64,000 nucleotides of DNA from Perognathus longimembris pacificus (lineage: Eukaryota; Chordata; Mammalia; Rodentia; Heteromyidae), in NCBI RefSeq assembly GCF_023159225.1, contig NC_063171.1, positions 2,585,501-2,649,500 on the forward strand. The letters are read 5' to 3'. The position numbers were made by a program, and so were the translations under genes. Under the pieces are notes generated by a model that was not told the DNA's origin, did not search any database, and saw nothing but the letters and a program-made list of their open reading frames with translations. This document shows positions 9,451 through 21,950 of the stretch, piece after piece (the stretch's first letter is position 1; each line of letters begins with the position of its first letter).

Positions 9451-10973
9451 GAAATTGGCTTGCTGAAGGTGAGGTATATAAATTCTGTGTATAATATTGA
9501 AGTGAAAGCAAAATTTCAGAGTCAGAAGCAGCTCAGGAAAGCCATTACCATGCTTATTGCCATTTGAAGGCACAATGATTGAAGTTATTGTCTTAATGTA
9601 AGATTACTAAATAATGCATCTCATAAAAGAAAGGCATTGTATTGGCTATAAAATGTGTGTAACTGCAATAGAACTCATTTAATGACACTTTAGAATCAGA
9701 TAGTAATTAAAATGAAGTAGGAATGTTTAAAAGCCAAATCCAACAATACCAGCAGATAAATCAAAACATTCTCATTGTTTTGCCAGCACAGAAAGAAGTA
9801 AGTTTCTCACAAGGGTTTGGGTTTTTTTTCTCCTTTTTTTCCCCCACTGGGAATAGCCAATTTTGACTCCTTAGTATTTCCACTTCTAATTGTGAGGAGG
9901 GATCATTATCCAGCGACTACAAAGTAATGCATCCACCTTGCAAAGCTGAGTTACAAAAGACATTCACACATCTGATGGGCTGCTGTGCTAAATACATCTT
10001 AATTTGTGCTGCATCTGCTGTTTTCTAATTTATTTGTCATGCTGTGAATGCTTCAGACTTTGCTAGAGCAGTTCTTTAAGATTTTTCTTTTAAAAGTACA
10101 CCAAGGCTTCATTTTTATAAAAATAACTGCCTCTCATTATTGTTCATCTGTATTTTTAATGCCATCAATGCAATTTTAGTCTACACATACATGTGTATAT
10201 AAAAGTCTTCTACATTTGAATATGCATGTTTACATTAATAGAAATGCACATATATTTGCATGAACATCCAGTATTCAGTTTAATCACATGAAGAAAAACA
10301 GAGTTTCTTCAGCCATAAGTGAATGCAAAAGCTGGAAAACATGCCAATCTTACAAGACAGGCATGGGTAAATGAGTTCCAGATTGCCAGGGTCTGGATTT
10401 GGTTTCCTGGCTATACAGAAGAAGATGCCTGCAAGGCTGGCGCTGTCTGTTCAGATCCAACTAAACAGCAGTTCACATGAGAAATACATGTGATTCAGCA
10501 CACTCTGGGAAAAACCACTCTCAATGGTAAGGAAGTGTAAGTTGAAGTATTTGGAATGACAACAAATTACCACCTCAGGCCCAGCACCAGACAAGGCCAA
10601 TCTTCTGAGCATGAGTCCTGTGTGGCTTAGGAGGACCCTGAGTTAGATGTCATGTTCTTCTGTTACTGCTTAGAAGTTTAAATAACCTATGCCTGTACAA
10701 GGGGTCCAACATTTCCATTTTTACTGAAGTCACAGCTCAAAGCTGGTTTTGAATGCAGAAGCATTTAAGGGACTTCGTTGAGACTGGGGATGGATTTGCT
10801 TCATTTGTTTCAGTTAATCCATTTGTCTTGAAAATACAAAAAGTTACATCTTTAAAAAAAGGATAGAAGAGGAGAGAGGAAGAGAAAAGAGAAAGAGAAT
10901 AAGAAATGAAGGGAAAACCTTATGCTCATATAGTTCTTAGGACCCTTGAGGAATAGAAAACAATCATTTATGG
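9451..10973. other. Unique DNA; possible conserved element 9870-10210
   Basis: No gene or repeat recognised. The part around 9870-10210 has even composition with homeobox-like AT cores (CTAATTTATTTGTC, TCTTAATTTGTG) and little sign of repeat origin, as conserved non-coding elements often do. A purine-rich patch lies at about 10860-10915. Confidence 0.35.
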
Positions 10974-11232
10974 GTGCTAGTTATTATTCCAGGGCACAGA
11001 GATTACATGTGCTGGTATTGGGGCTTAAACTCAAAACCTGGGCCTGAGCACTGGCCCTTAGCAATCTTTACTCAAGTCTGGCACTTCTGATCTCACTGTT
11101 TGGTGATTAATTGGAGATTAGATTGTCATGGAGTATTCTGCACAGGCTGGCTTTGAGCTATAATTTTCACATATCAACCTCTGGAGTAGTTAAGATTACA
11201 GGCATGAGCCAGAGGCTCATGGAGAAGCACTG
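10974..11232 (-). mobile_element. B1-Geo SINE, old copy
   Basis: Reverse-strand dimeric SINE. The Geo half ('GGGGCTTAAACTCAAAACCTGGGCC', 'TTACTCAAGTCTGGCAC') is followed by the linker 'GGTGATTAATTGGAGATTAGA' and the B1-like half ending 'AAGATTACAGGCATGAGCC'. It is heavily diverged. Confidence 0.7.
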
Positions 11233-13096
11233 AGTTGCTTTGAGTGAAACCAATCATAGGATTATGCTATCTGTCATAAACATTGGGTTCTCTAGCTAAA
11301 GCAACATCCAAAGTCCATACAATATTATAAATAATAAGCTAATAAAATTCTACCTTTTTAAAATTTCACTCTGCTTTTACATACAACCACATGTGAGTAT
11401 ACTCACCATCAAATAATTGCCAGGAATATAAAACAAGACAGTAAGATACTTCCAGAGGTGGATCTTGGTGAGCCAAAGAAAAGACATCTGCAGTGTCACC
11501 TCTACCTCTGTGCACCTTGCCTGGAGGAAATCACTAGTTCTATTTACACAATGCCCATCAGTTCCCTAGATCAAATTTTCCAAGAACATGTAGAGCAGAT
11601 CTGGAAGGCAGTGTTATAACCAGTGAAGCCACAGACAAACCAGGGCATTGCTAAGGAGCACATTGAATCAATAAGGCATGCTGTTCAACCAGGGCTGCAG
11701 AAAAACACCTCATAAAGCAACAGAATTTGTAAAGGTTAATCAATTCAGCTAATTGTAAATGCACTCAATTGTCAGTCTCTAAGCAGTCCCTTCTCTTTGT
11801 AGCTTAATAATTCACTGTGGGATGTATAAGCCTGAAAGCAGGAAGCAGAGAAAGAAGGGAAGGCAGTCAAATTTCTCATTACTCTCCATGTTGCACTCAG
11901 TTGGTGTCTGTAAATGCCAATATGTTTACTATAGGGAGGTAGCCTTTTTTATTTACCACTACTACCACATCACCTCCTTCATTATATTCAAAACAAATTA
12001 AAGAGCCTAATTATCGTCGGTCCAGGAAGATAGGGAGGAAATCAAGGTATTGATCTTTCAGGCAATATCGTAAGACAATGGAAATAACTAGTAAGGTTGA
12101 ACATGTGAAGGAATGGCCATCCATTGATAATGGGAAGAATGAGATCTTATGCACTGCCTATAATTGGTTAACTCAAGAAAAAGAGACTCTTCCTTGTCCT
12201 CCTCCTCTGACTCCATTTCCCCAGTAAGAACAAAACCACTGTGGAGAGTTTTTAAACAGTGTCTGTGGAGACTGGGCAAGAAGAAGCAAATCATGTCAAG
12301 CTAAGCTTGAAATTCTACTCTGAGTGGTAGTGAAAGCAAGCCATCCATTTAGTGGAGGCTGGGATTCCTGTCTTTCTCTGAGGCTCTAGGCCACTGGTGG
12401 GTCATCTATTGAGGACATAGACTGCTATTCACTTTTAAAAGGCTAGAAAAGTTCTAAGAAGAGACAACACAGGAAAAATGTTATTTTTTTCTAAGAAAAG
12501 TCACTCCTTTTTAAAGATCTCTTTATGTCTTTGCCCTGGACTTTCTATATGTATTTGATATTACCTTTCAGATAGTTTTGTTTTCCTATAGTTATAAAGA
12601 TTAGTCTTTCATATTTAGAAGATATGGATATGTTTAAGGTATATCTAGGCCAAGAATGGAGACAAGAATTTGTTCAAATGTGTGAGTACATGGATAATAC
12701 TTACAGCAAGGGGTGCAGTCGCAGCTCACACCCACCCATTTATTAGACCTTAGAATCCAATGATATATGGTTTCTCATCTTGAAAGATGAACTGTTAAGA
12801 CATGACTGATGAAATAAACAATCAATGTCCTTCCATTTCACTTGCACTTCAGTGAAATGTAAATGTCTTTCCTTTTAGCTGTGAGAGTTAACAAATTTGA
12901 AAATGTACAGAGAATCACAGCTTTAAACAACTTGACAAAAGAGTATCCTTGTGCCTCATGTACTTCAATTTAGTGTTAGTAATCAAAGGCATTGTGTAAT
13001 TTCTAACTGATTGATTTCCCAGTCAAACACTGCAGGTTCATTAGGTACAAATCAAGGGATTCCATCAAAAATTTGGTTACCTGAACATTATTAAAT
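11233..13096. other. Unassigned AT-rich DNA
   Basis: I see no coding region, SINE, L1 or LTR in this stretch. The short minus-strand frame at 12088-12294 has no recognisable content and is not called. Confidence 0.35.
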
Positions 13097-13284
13097 GAAG
13101 AAGAAGGAAAGCAGGAAGGAAAGAAGGAAGTAAGGAAGGGAAGGAGAGGAATGAGAGGGAGGAAGGAAGGAACGAAGAAAGAAAGAAAGAAAGGAATGAA
13201 GGAGGGAAGGAAAGGAAGGAAGGAATGAAGGAAGGAAGAAAGGAAGGAAGGAAGGAAGGAAGGAAGGAAGGAAGGAAGGAAGGA
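13097..13284. repeat. (GAAG)n / GA-rich simple repeat
   Basis: Imperfect GGAA/GAAG tetranucleotide array, purest at about 13220-13284. Read on the minus strand it gives spurious Leu-Pro-Ser-Phe frames, which are rejected as genes. Confidence 0.95.
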
Positions 13285-16200
13285 TGAAAGGACCTAGAGA
13301 AGGTACAAATATCAAAAGTTGATAGCTGACAGTTCACAAGATATTTTATCCACCAAATAAGGGAGTAATGCTGGATCTTAGAAAAATACCATGTTTAAAA
13401 TAAAATTGTTTGATACACTATAAATATAATGAAGAAAAGCCAGAGAATAAAATCTACATGCTTCTCTGTAGTGAACAGACATGAAAGAGGAATTATGTCC
13501 TCACTGAAAAAACTTCATTCCTTCATGGCGATGTTTGAAAACATATCATATATACCTTTTAAAATAAGATATTGACTGAGAATGTCCAGAAACTAACTTA
13601 CCCATGGAGAGACTACCACAGTAAAGACCTCCTCAACACTAAACTCTCCCTCTTATCCATTCAGCCTTCTGAAATAATTAGTAAGAAGAAATATATTGTC
13701 CTGTCAGTTTCCAACACCATTTTCCCCATTACTGAAAATGTCCTGATACGGTGCTGAGAATTGAGTGGAGTCCTTTAAATGTTCTTTTCCACTTTAAAGG
13801 ATCTGCTATGTATGTTGGAGTTTTAAGGCCCTATATCCTACAAATAATGAGCAAAGTCAGCAAAAGAAGCATCCACAGGAATCCATTGTTGTATTTATTT
13901 ATTTTTACTAATTGGACCTCATTCTTTCATCTTCATGTCCATTTTCTCAGGGCCCACATCCTTTTATATGTAATGTAATTTTCTTTCCAGAGGATAAAAT
14001 TTTATATCAGTTTAATCATTTCTTAAAGTTATCCTAGAGTATTGCTCAACTTGCTTCTAAATTAAAGCACTTATTAAAAAACTTTGAAGCACTCTCACAA
14101 TTTGAAATCACTGTGCACATAGCAATTTAAAATTATGGGAGCAGTTTTATAAGCACTTGAATTTGGAGGTGATCAGAGACCTCCAAATGTGTAATATAGA
14201 GTAATTTAAAATTATTAGAGAACTTAACATTTTTTTTATAAGCTCTTCATCTAAGGAAAGGATCAGGTTCTAACATCTAAGCTCAGGCAATGCCTGCTGA
14301 AGTACTTCTCAGCCTAAGATGATTCACTCAATTAAATCAAACTACTTTAATAATTTTAAAGTGATGTGCAGTGAGCATTCCCAGATCTCCAAATTCACTT
14401 TTAAATTAAAAATATTTTTCACTTACAATCTACCAGACATTTAGACTATAAAGCAACAATTTACCCTTTTGATTTTAGAGATCAAACTTGCCACCTGCTT
14501 TTTGGACTACATCTCCCTCAGGAGAAAAAAAATCACCAAAAAGATTTTTTAAAAAATTCTCTCCAGCTTAAAAAATTAACTATTACATTGGAAAACTTCA
14601 AAAATTTACTCATATCTGAAAATATTCCCATGTGCAAACACACTTTAGTGTTTCTTGTTTAGTGATAACACGTTTACATCTAAGACAGTGAGAAATTAAT
14701 ATCCCAAGAAGATATTAAACATTTCATGTTTCACTAAATTCAGCTTTCTTGCAACCTAAGAAAAATAGTATGAACTCTACTTGTGTTTTTCTAAAACCAT
14801 TAATTACCAGAAAGAAAACGTGAGACTGCTCATACCCCTCCATCCTTGAGTTGAAAGAACAAACAGCATGATTAAATACAGGAAATATTCACACACTCTG
14901 TGTACATGTGGCACACTCAGTCCTTACTGGATTCAGATCTGAATAGGACTTTACCTGTTAAAAATAATTCTAATCTCAGAATAATTCAGTTTTTGGCACA
15001 CTTAAGTATAATTTATAAGATGGTATATGCAGTAGGCATAGATGAATTTAAATCTGATTTTGGTGGTTCTCTCACTGAATTTAAACATATTTAAAATACC
15101 CAGGGAAAATATTTAAAGTTATTTGGAAGCAGGTAAAACTCAGTGTTGGGTGCTGTATATTCTTCTCTTCTTCTCCTTCCATCAGTAACGTCCTATTTTG
15201 GCTAACTTTTAACTACATTCATACTGAATCTATTGCAAAGTAATGACTTCCGTACATCTTTGTTCTTTGATAACACCTCGAATTTCTCCTATTGAAGAAT
15301 TGTTCCTAACTAATGTGATTCTAATCTACGAAGGATGAGCAAAGGTTCTCAGCAAATCCACCAGTGTGGAAAGTAGCTAGAATAGTTCTCTATGGTTCTC
15401 AGGACCGAACAAGTTTGCACAGCATATCTGCACTGCTCAATTTAAATGTTTGCTGGTCCCATGAACTTCCAGAGACACTTCGCCCTTCACAACTGGTGCT
15501 TCCTGCAAATTAAAGTCTCCTGGATGGAAAAGGAAGAAAGAGAGAGCATTTGAAAGTATTCACTCTTGCAGCAACATGTCCATTGAGAGGTATGCCCCAA
15601 CATCCAGAAACCAAAGTAGAATTATTTTGAAGGTCATTTCAATGGCATTTTAATGTCATTTCAAAGGCTAAGCACTGATCACTCACCATGAAATTTTGAT
15701 ATGATTATCAAAAGGAAGGGGCTATAAGCCCCTTCCAGGAAGAAAATTGAGTTCTGGAATGTGGATTATAAAATCATTGAAGGTGGAGTGGTTATTGCCC
15801 AAACTCTCTAGATCGCTCTGCAACACTATCCAGTGTTTGAGAGAAGTGACAATAAGAGATTCACTGTGTTTTTCATTTTAAAATATCCATATGTGTAACC
15901 CTAGAATTAAGGTTACTTTCTCTATGAAAATGTTTTATATTGAACCTAGGAAATAGAGATTTGAGTTTTGTTCAAAGATACACAACACTTGCTGCTACAG
16001 AAAAGCCTTTTGAATTCAGTGAGGTTTTTATTTGTCTGTACAGGAAGCTTAAATAGCTTCGGGTATAGTTAACTAGAATATTCATTGATAATGTATGTAT
16101 TGATAACTGGAAATTAAAATGTCTTTCAAGAAGTTAAAAAATTAAAAGCAATTATTAATCAGAGAATATAAGTGTATGTGAATTAGTATGTGCATACATT

Positions 16201-16688
16201 CAGGGAAAATTGAGTATGAATAGTAGAATAAGTCAAAAGGCATATTGAAGTATTCTAATATGCTGCAGGCACCAATGAGAGTCCCTGCACTGTGTGGGTT
16301 GAGAGGAAGTTTCTAAACAAAATGTTTTACATCAATGAAAAAGATAAAAGTAAGCAAGGAACTATAACACTTCTACACATCACCTTTGCAATAAAACAAT
16401 TTTTAAAATAAATAAAGGGTTTTGTCAAATAAAATAAAAAAAGTAAGTCAGGTATTATGACACAATGGATCTGAAAATCAGTGTGACTATTTCAAACTAA
16501 GTGCCTATTAGAAATAAAAATGGACTCATGAGAGAAATATTAAAGAAGGAATTTAGATGAAAATATAGTTAACATTCAAGCTTGTTTAAGGAAACAACAC
16601 GAAATCTGGTGTGCCATGATGCTTGTCACTGGTTATGTTCCTGATACGCAATTGTATTTTTCTGTAGTAGTCACTGCTTTCAGGATCC
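13285..16688. other. Unassigned AT-rich DNA
   Basis: About 3.4 kb without a recognisable gene, SINE or LTR. It contains several A/T-rich runs and one perfect 10-bp-stem hairpin at 15714-15736. Short frames (for example 13572-13757, 14900-15094) show no family resemblance. Confidence 0.35.
15714..15736. repeat. Perfect short hairpin
   Basis: GGAAGGGGCT, a 3-nt ATA loop, then AGCCCCTTCC: a perfect 10-bp stem. There is no T-run or adjacent gene to suggest a terminator or a small RNA, and the function is unknown. Confidence 0.6.
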
Positions 16689-17356
16689 TGTAATGGAGTC
16701 ACCCCCCACCCCACCAAAGGTAGGGGATTCCTGGTTCCTCCTAGAGTCCACCACTCAGCCTCCAGCAAAAAGATGATAAAAGGATGGATTTATTGGGGAA
16801 GTAAAAAGCAAACAGACTGGCCAGGGTTGCAGCCCAGACTCAGGAGCTGAAACTGTGACCCCATGCGGCCTTCCAGGCCTGGTTATAAAGGCAAACATTA
16901 CATAGTCAAACCAGCCACATGCAGGTGGCCAATGGGTTACAACACTTACTGAGCATGCTAGGTCTCATGCAGGTGGCCAATGGAGTCACAGTCTGTCTCA
17001 TAGTATCTATTTGAACCAACCTATCATTGTAGTTAGAGTTGGCACATGGATTTGGTGGGGCTCACATGATGCAAGTGGATACGCCTACTCATGGGAGGGC
17101 ACAGGTTTAACCTTGAATGTTCCTTGAGCCTTCCACACCTCAGGTGGTCAAGCAGTTTACCCAATCTCATCATAGTGAAGGGGAACTTCCCTGGATTCTG
17201 AGCAAATAGGGCACACTCCCAACCCTGAGACTTAGGGGCAGGGGAGAGCTTAGTGAAGATGGAGTCAGCTTCTGCTCTCTTTAACTGAGATGGTATCAAT
17301 CTGATATCCCTCAACAGCCAATGATGGTGCTGGCCAGATCTGACCTCCATATTGCA
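16689..17356 (-). mobile_element. Solo LTR flanked by 4-bp duplication ATCC
   Basis: On the plus strand the element runs from TGTAATGG to ATTGCA, a short imperfect inverted repeat with TG/CA ends. ATCC is present on both sides (16685-16688 and 17357-17360). Read on the minus strand there is a TATA-like TTTATAA (near 16882-16889) and, about 95 bp downstream, AATAAA (near 16784-16790), in the order expected of an LTR. CCAAT-type motifs occur twice in the inferred U3, within a repeated CATGCAGGTGGCCAATGG (16919-16936 and 16967-16984). A 4-bp duplication is typical of class I (ERV1-like) elements. The 142-codon minus-strand frame inside it has no recognisable domain. Confidence 0.6.
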
Positions 17357-17360
17357 ATCC

Positions 17361-18550
17361 CTGTTTAAAGGGTAGAGATGCAATATTAAATGATGGTAAT
17401 CTGTGAGTCTCTTATGTACAGCACTGACATTAGTACTGACACCCACAAGATAACGTTGCATAAAGCCTGGGAAACTGTCCTGTAAAGAAAAAGTACATTT
17501 TTCAGATTAAATGTTTTCAATTCCATTGCATTGTCCCACATCAGTCGTTATGCCCACTTATAAGAGTGTGTTTAACATTCTTTTATCTAAGAACATTTCT
17601 AAGTAAATGACAATTTCATTAACACTGCAATGACTTTAAGTCTTTGCCTAATGATATGAAATGCCCTTTAATTCCTCACGCCTGCTCTATGAGATAATTC
17701 ACGTAAGTGAAAGAACCTGATCTGTCAGATTATGGGAGTCTGACAATTTTTGAACCAAACTAAGCCTTTTGAGACATGAATTCCATTTGTGTTAGGGGGG
17801 AAACATAGTGGCCTTCTGTTTCAAAGGAAAAACGCTTACAAGCCATATTTGAAAGGCTCATAATGGGTCTTTCTTACACATCAAATAGCTCATTGCAAAC
17901 AACATTCTGATGAGTTAAGTGTAAATTAATTAGAAGCAGGCACATTGTTCTCCCTGGCTATCCACATGGGTTTCAGAGTCGAAGAAAGAGGATTTGACAA
18001 AATGTGTTTGGAGTTTTCATGACCTCAAAGCATAATAAGTAGTTCAAGATGTTTCTGTGAAGCAAAATTATTTATTTGTCTTCCAGTGATACTTTGCTGG
18101 AAATATTTAATGAGCTCTTATTCCAGAACATTGGGACTCAGGTACTTCAGGGTGAGTTCATCAAGTGTAGCCGAAAGAGCATACTTCTCTGAGAAAAGCT
18201 AGTAATTATAAATTAGTGTATGTGCTGTAGTGCTTCTGAACATGAAAACCTAAGTGAATAAGTATTTGTCTCTGCTCACTGCAGATCTACCATAAAATAA
18301 CCGAAGGAAAGCCCATTTCTGCCCAGAAGCACTGAAGCACTGGCTGAAGATCCCTGCCAGCTAACATATTCTATGAAGCTCCCTGGATAATACTGGATTA
18401 TGAGAATTTGATGCAAGTGACAGAGAAACAAATGCAACAAAGGAAAGCAGCAAGGAACCCTGAGCCAATGCTTGGCTCTTCTGGGCATCTGAAGACTGCA
18501 GTACCAGGAGTCCAGATGCCCAGAAGCAAGTACCAGCAAGTGAGACTACC
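17361..18550. other. Unique DNA; possible conserved element 17560-18130
   Basis: No gene or repeat recognised. The 17560-18130 part has balanced composition and many TAAT/ATTA-type cores, suggestive of conserved regulatory DNA but unproven. 18240-18550 is unassigned. Confidence 0.3.
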
Positions 18551-19260
18551 TCAAAATAAAAGGCTCTGCACAACAAAAGAAACTATCTCCAGACCCACAG
18601 AATGAAAGAAAAATATTCGCCAACTGGATAACAGATGAAAGGTTTAATATCCAGAACACAAAGAACTTAAAAAAATTTAAGAAAATCAATAATCCAATTA
18701 ACAAACGGACAAGCAAATTGAACAGTTTCTTCACAAGCAAAATTAAAATGGCTAACAGATGTGTAAAGAAATGTTCAACATCTGCAATCATAAAGGAAAT
18801 GCAAATCAAAACCACACTGAGATTCCACCTCACCCCAGCTAAAATGGCAGCCATTAAGGAAAAAGAATCAGCACATGCTGGGAGAATGAGGTTGGGGGTT
18901 CTGCAGACACAGTTGGTGAGAATGTAAACTGATGCAACCACTATAAAAACCAGCATGGAGAGTCCTCAGAACTGTAATAAAACCTGCTCTATGACCTTAC
19001 CATACTATTTTAGACATATATTCTAGGAGACTAAATCAATAAACCAGAAGGCATCTGTATTTCTATGTTTATTATAGCAGTGCTCACAATAGCTAAATGA
19101 TGGTACCAGCCAAGATACCAACAACAGATGAATGGATAAAGGAAAAAAAAAATATATATATATATATGAACCATCACTTAGGGGAGAGAAAGGGGGGAGA
19201 GAGAGAGACAGAGAAACAGGGAGAAAGAGTATAGAATATTACACAATCAAAAGAAAAACT
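18551..19260 (+). mobile_element. Old L1 fragment, ORF2 C-terminal region
   Basis: Diverged plus-strand L1. 'AAGAAATGTTCAACATCTGCAATCATAAAGGAAATGCAAATC' corresponds to the [22 protein letters not shown] block of ORF2, followed by remnants of the MFI..DEWIK region up to about 19140. After a simple-repeat insertion (19141-19228), 'GAATATTACACAATCAAAAG' continues the ORF2 end. Many stops and indels. It meets a minus-strand L1 fragment at about 19261. Confidence 0.8.
19141..19228. repeat. Poly(A)/(AT)n and GA-rich tract inside old L1
   Basis: An A-run, an (AT) run and a GGGAGAGA-rich stretch interrupt the old L1 ORF2 remnant. It looks like local microsatellite expansion. Confidence 0.8.
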
Positions 19261-20010
19261 TACCTTTTCATCCACTGTCTCTTGATTTTGATATTCCCTT
19301 TCACTTCCCTATTTCTAATACCAGTATATACAGTATCCAGTGTACTCAGATGAGTACACCACGCTCAGTGATAGCATGGGTACAACCACAGGAAAGGGAT
19401 ACAAAAGGATCATCAACAAAGGAAGCAACAGTTTCACATGTCATGTTGAAAGTAATTACAACAGTGATATAACACTCATTTCCATTACATGGAGTTCATT
19501 TCACTTAGCATTATCTTATGCATTCATAGGAGCATAGCTATTAGGCTCTTGTGATCCTGTGCTGTGACTAGCCTAAAAGTGTGCTAATGATTCCCTATGA
19601 GGAAAACCATAGAGTCCATGTTTCTTTGGGTCTGGCTCACTTCACTTAGTATAATTTTTTCCAAGTCCTTCCATTTCCTTATGAATAGGGAAATGCCATT
19701 CTTTCTGACAGACACATAAAATTCCATTGTGTATGTGCCACATTTTCCTGATCCATTTGTCTACTGAGGGGCATCTGGGTTGGTTCCATATTTTAGCTAT
19801 GACAAATTGTGCTGTGATGAACATTGTTGTGCTGATGGCTTTAGTGTGTTCTTGTTTGTGGTCTTTGGGGTAGATGCCCAAAAGTGGGGCTGCTGGGTCA
19901 TAGAGGAACTCTATGTTTAGCCTTCTGAGGAATCTCCATACCATATTCCAGAGTGGCTGCACCAGTTTACATTCCCACCAACAATGAAGTAGGGTTCCTT
20001 TTAAGGATTA
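19261..20010 (-). mobile_element. L1 fragment, ORF2 C-terminus and 3' UTR
   Basis: Minus-strand L1. The frame 19962-19642 reads QPLWNMVWRFLRR, DPAAPLLGIYPKDHKQ, MFITAQFVIAKIWNQPRCPSVDKWIRKMWH and ends in the TLGKNYTK-like tail, matching the C-terminus of L1 ORF2. Its 3' UTR continues to about 19261 and matches the plus-strand 3' UTR at 47580-47880. The last 220 bp or so (G-rich tract and terminal block) are missing. ORF2 is shifted near the end and not functional. Confidence 0.88.
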
Positions 20011-21130
20011 CTTGCAAAAAAAACAAAAAACAAAAAAACAAGGTAACTTGAAGGGATGGATGGAGGTGGGAGAGACAGAAAAGGTGATGGAAGGGGTGAT
20101 AATGGTCAAGGGGCTTGACATCCTAAAATACCACTGAATACTGCACTATAAGGGCTTCTTCTTCTCTACACTGACAGTCAGTTTGAAGCAAACCTTCTTT
20201 ATGGCCTCTATTGAGATGTCTTAATATACTAACATATTGGTGAAAATCTTCCTTATATTATAACCTTCTGGATCTTAATAATAGCTGTTTTAATGTATAA
20301 ATGAACACTAGTTTTTCAATGTCTTATTACACATTGGCTCAAAATATGCAAATATGCTCCTATTGTATAAAGAAAGATTCTACCTAGTTTTGCCCAGATG
20401 AGGCTGCTGAGTCAGTAAACCACAGATAGTATGAGTGACGACTAATCAATCCATGTTTATAGCTATCCATCCCATGTAGACTCTACACATTTAGTCAGTA
20501 AGAGTACACATTTCTCAGATTGCAATCCATTCTGAAAACTTACGGACCCTCCATCTGTGCTAATAAACCAAGGTGAAGATATCTACCTGGGTATCTGATT
20601 CCAGATCTGATGTGTTGAGCTTCGCGGGGGATTACATCTCAGATTGATTGCACAAGGAATCACAAAAACCATATTTGATTATTAATATACACAGCCTCTA
20701 GCTCCGCAGCAGTCAAAGATCCCTCTTACCTCCCTGCTGCCATCGACACTGCAGCAGGGATATAGGCACAACTATCTTTGCTTTCCCTACTTACACACAG
20801 AGTAAAGATATAGTGCAAAAACTGATTGATTAATAAAGGGCACTGCCACTTCTACTTCCACCCCAACACTCCTTCAATTATTTTTCTTTGAAATGTGTGT
20901 CATAGCTAGCATGTGTGTCATAGGTTCGAAGTTTACTGTTCTTTTCAAACTTGACTGATCTTCCTATACAATTAAATATAGGAAACTTAATTTTTATGAC
21001 CAATAAGTGCCACTTACAAAATTAAATTGATTGGAAGTTTCAAAACCAAAATAAGGTTGGGATCAGTGTATACTATACAACAAATAATGACTGTTTATGT
21101 GATGACCTACACATGATGTTTTTCTGTTTT
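20011..21130. other. Mostly unassigned; possible conserved element 20560-20850
   Basis: 20011-20130 holds an A/C-rich tract and a GGATGGAGG-rich piece that may be the end of an old L1. The remainder has no recognised repeat. 20560-20850 is less AT-rich than its neighbours and could be conserved non-coding DNA. Confidence 0.3.
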
Positions 21131-21228
21131 TGTTTTTTTTCTACATATGTGGTGCTGAGGAATCGAACCTAGGGCATCATATATACGAGGTGAGCACTTT
21201 ACCACTAGGCCATATTCCCAGCCCCCAC
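21131..21228 (-). mobile_element. ID-like (IDL) SINE monomer
   Basis: Minus-strand tRNA-derived monomer. Read in reverse it has GGGGCTGGGAATATGGCCTAG (A-box region) and the B-box GGTTCGATTCC, slightly decayed, followed by CAGCACCACATATGTAG and an A-tail. It matches the left half of the dimeric IDL-Geo copies at 30105 and 31140. The Geo half is absent. Confidence 0.8.
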
Positions 21229-21384
21229 ATCACATTTTTCTTGAGCTCTACAGTTACATTCAGATTTTTTCCATGCTCTCCAGAGTTATAGATATGTTTT
21301 TGTAAGCCAAAAATAAAAAATGACTTTTTGTAATCATATTATTTCTTCTCCTCTGCAAGAAATTGCTTACTGTGCTTGCCTTTT

Positions 21385-21655
21385 TTTGTTGTTGTTGTTG
21401 CTTAGCATTCTACCTCTTGAGCCACAGCACCACTTCCCAGCCTTTTCTGTTTATGTGATGCTAAGGAAGTGAACCCAGGGCTTCATGCATGCTAGGCAAG
21501 CACTCTACCACTAAGCCACATTTCCAGCCTTCTCTTTTATTTTTTTTAAGATAAGGTCTCACTATGTAGCTTAGGCTGTCCTTACATTCAAGATTTTTTC
21601 CTGCCTCAACCTCCTAGTGCTAGGATTACACATGTTCGACACTGCTGGCTTGAGT
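21385..21655 (-). mobile_element. Composite SINE: Geo remnant, ID-like and B1-like pieces
   Basis: Minus-strand array: a (TTG) run and 'TACCTCTTGAGCCACAGCACCACTTC' (Geo-like), then an ID-like monomer ('GAACCCAGGGCTTCATGCATGCTAGGCAAGCACTCTACC'), then a B1-like 7SL monomer ('TCTCACTATGTAGCTTAGGCTGTCC...CTAGTGCTAGGATTACACATG'). The last two together resemble a B1-ID dimer like the one at 36674. Confidence 0.65.
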
Positions 21656-21950
21656 AATATGTGGCTCTTCTTTTCATTTAGCAATTAAATTGCAGATGGT
21701 TTATTAGCAAGTACATGGTTTCAGCTGCAGTATAAACTCATTTGAACAGGAGACAATAATCAAGTCAAAAGAATAAACGTTTGCTAATCATCAGAAAATC
21801 TATCATTTTTTGGGCTGTCACATAGAAATCTCAAATCACTTAGGGGTCAGATTTTAAGGAAAATTCCTTCTCTTATTAGTTCACATGGGATGGGTGCATA
21901 GTACCTGGAATCTGTAGAATTCTGTAGATTATCCTTTTCTAGCCAAACGT

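Noticed and set aside
13077..13337. Leu/Pro/Ser/Phe-repeat protein on the minus strand
   Set aside because: Direct translation of the (GAAG)n simple repeat.
17033..17461. A 142-codon minus-strand frame as a retroviral or host gene
   Set aside because: Lies mostly inside the inferred solo LTR and has no recognisable domain.
18551..20010. Plus and minus L1 fragments as one twin-primed insertion
   Set aside because: Both fragments cover the same ORF2 C-terminal region and differ in age, so they are separate insertions.
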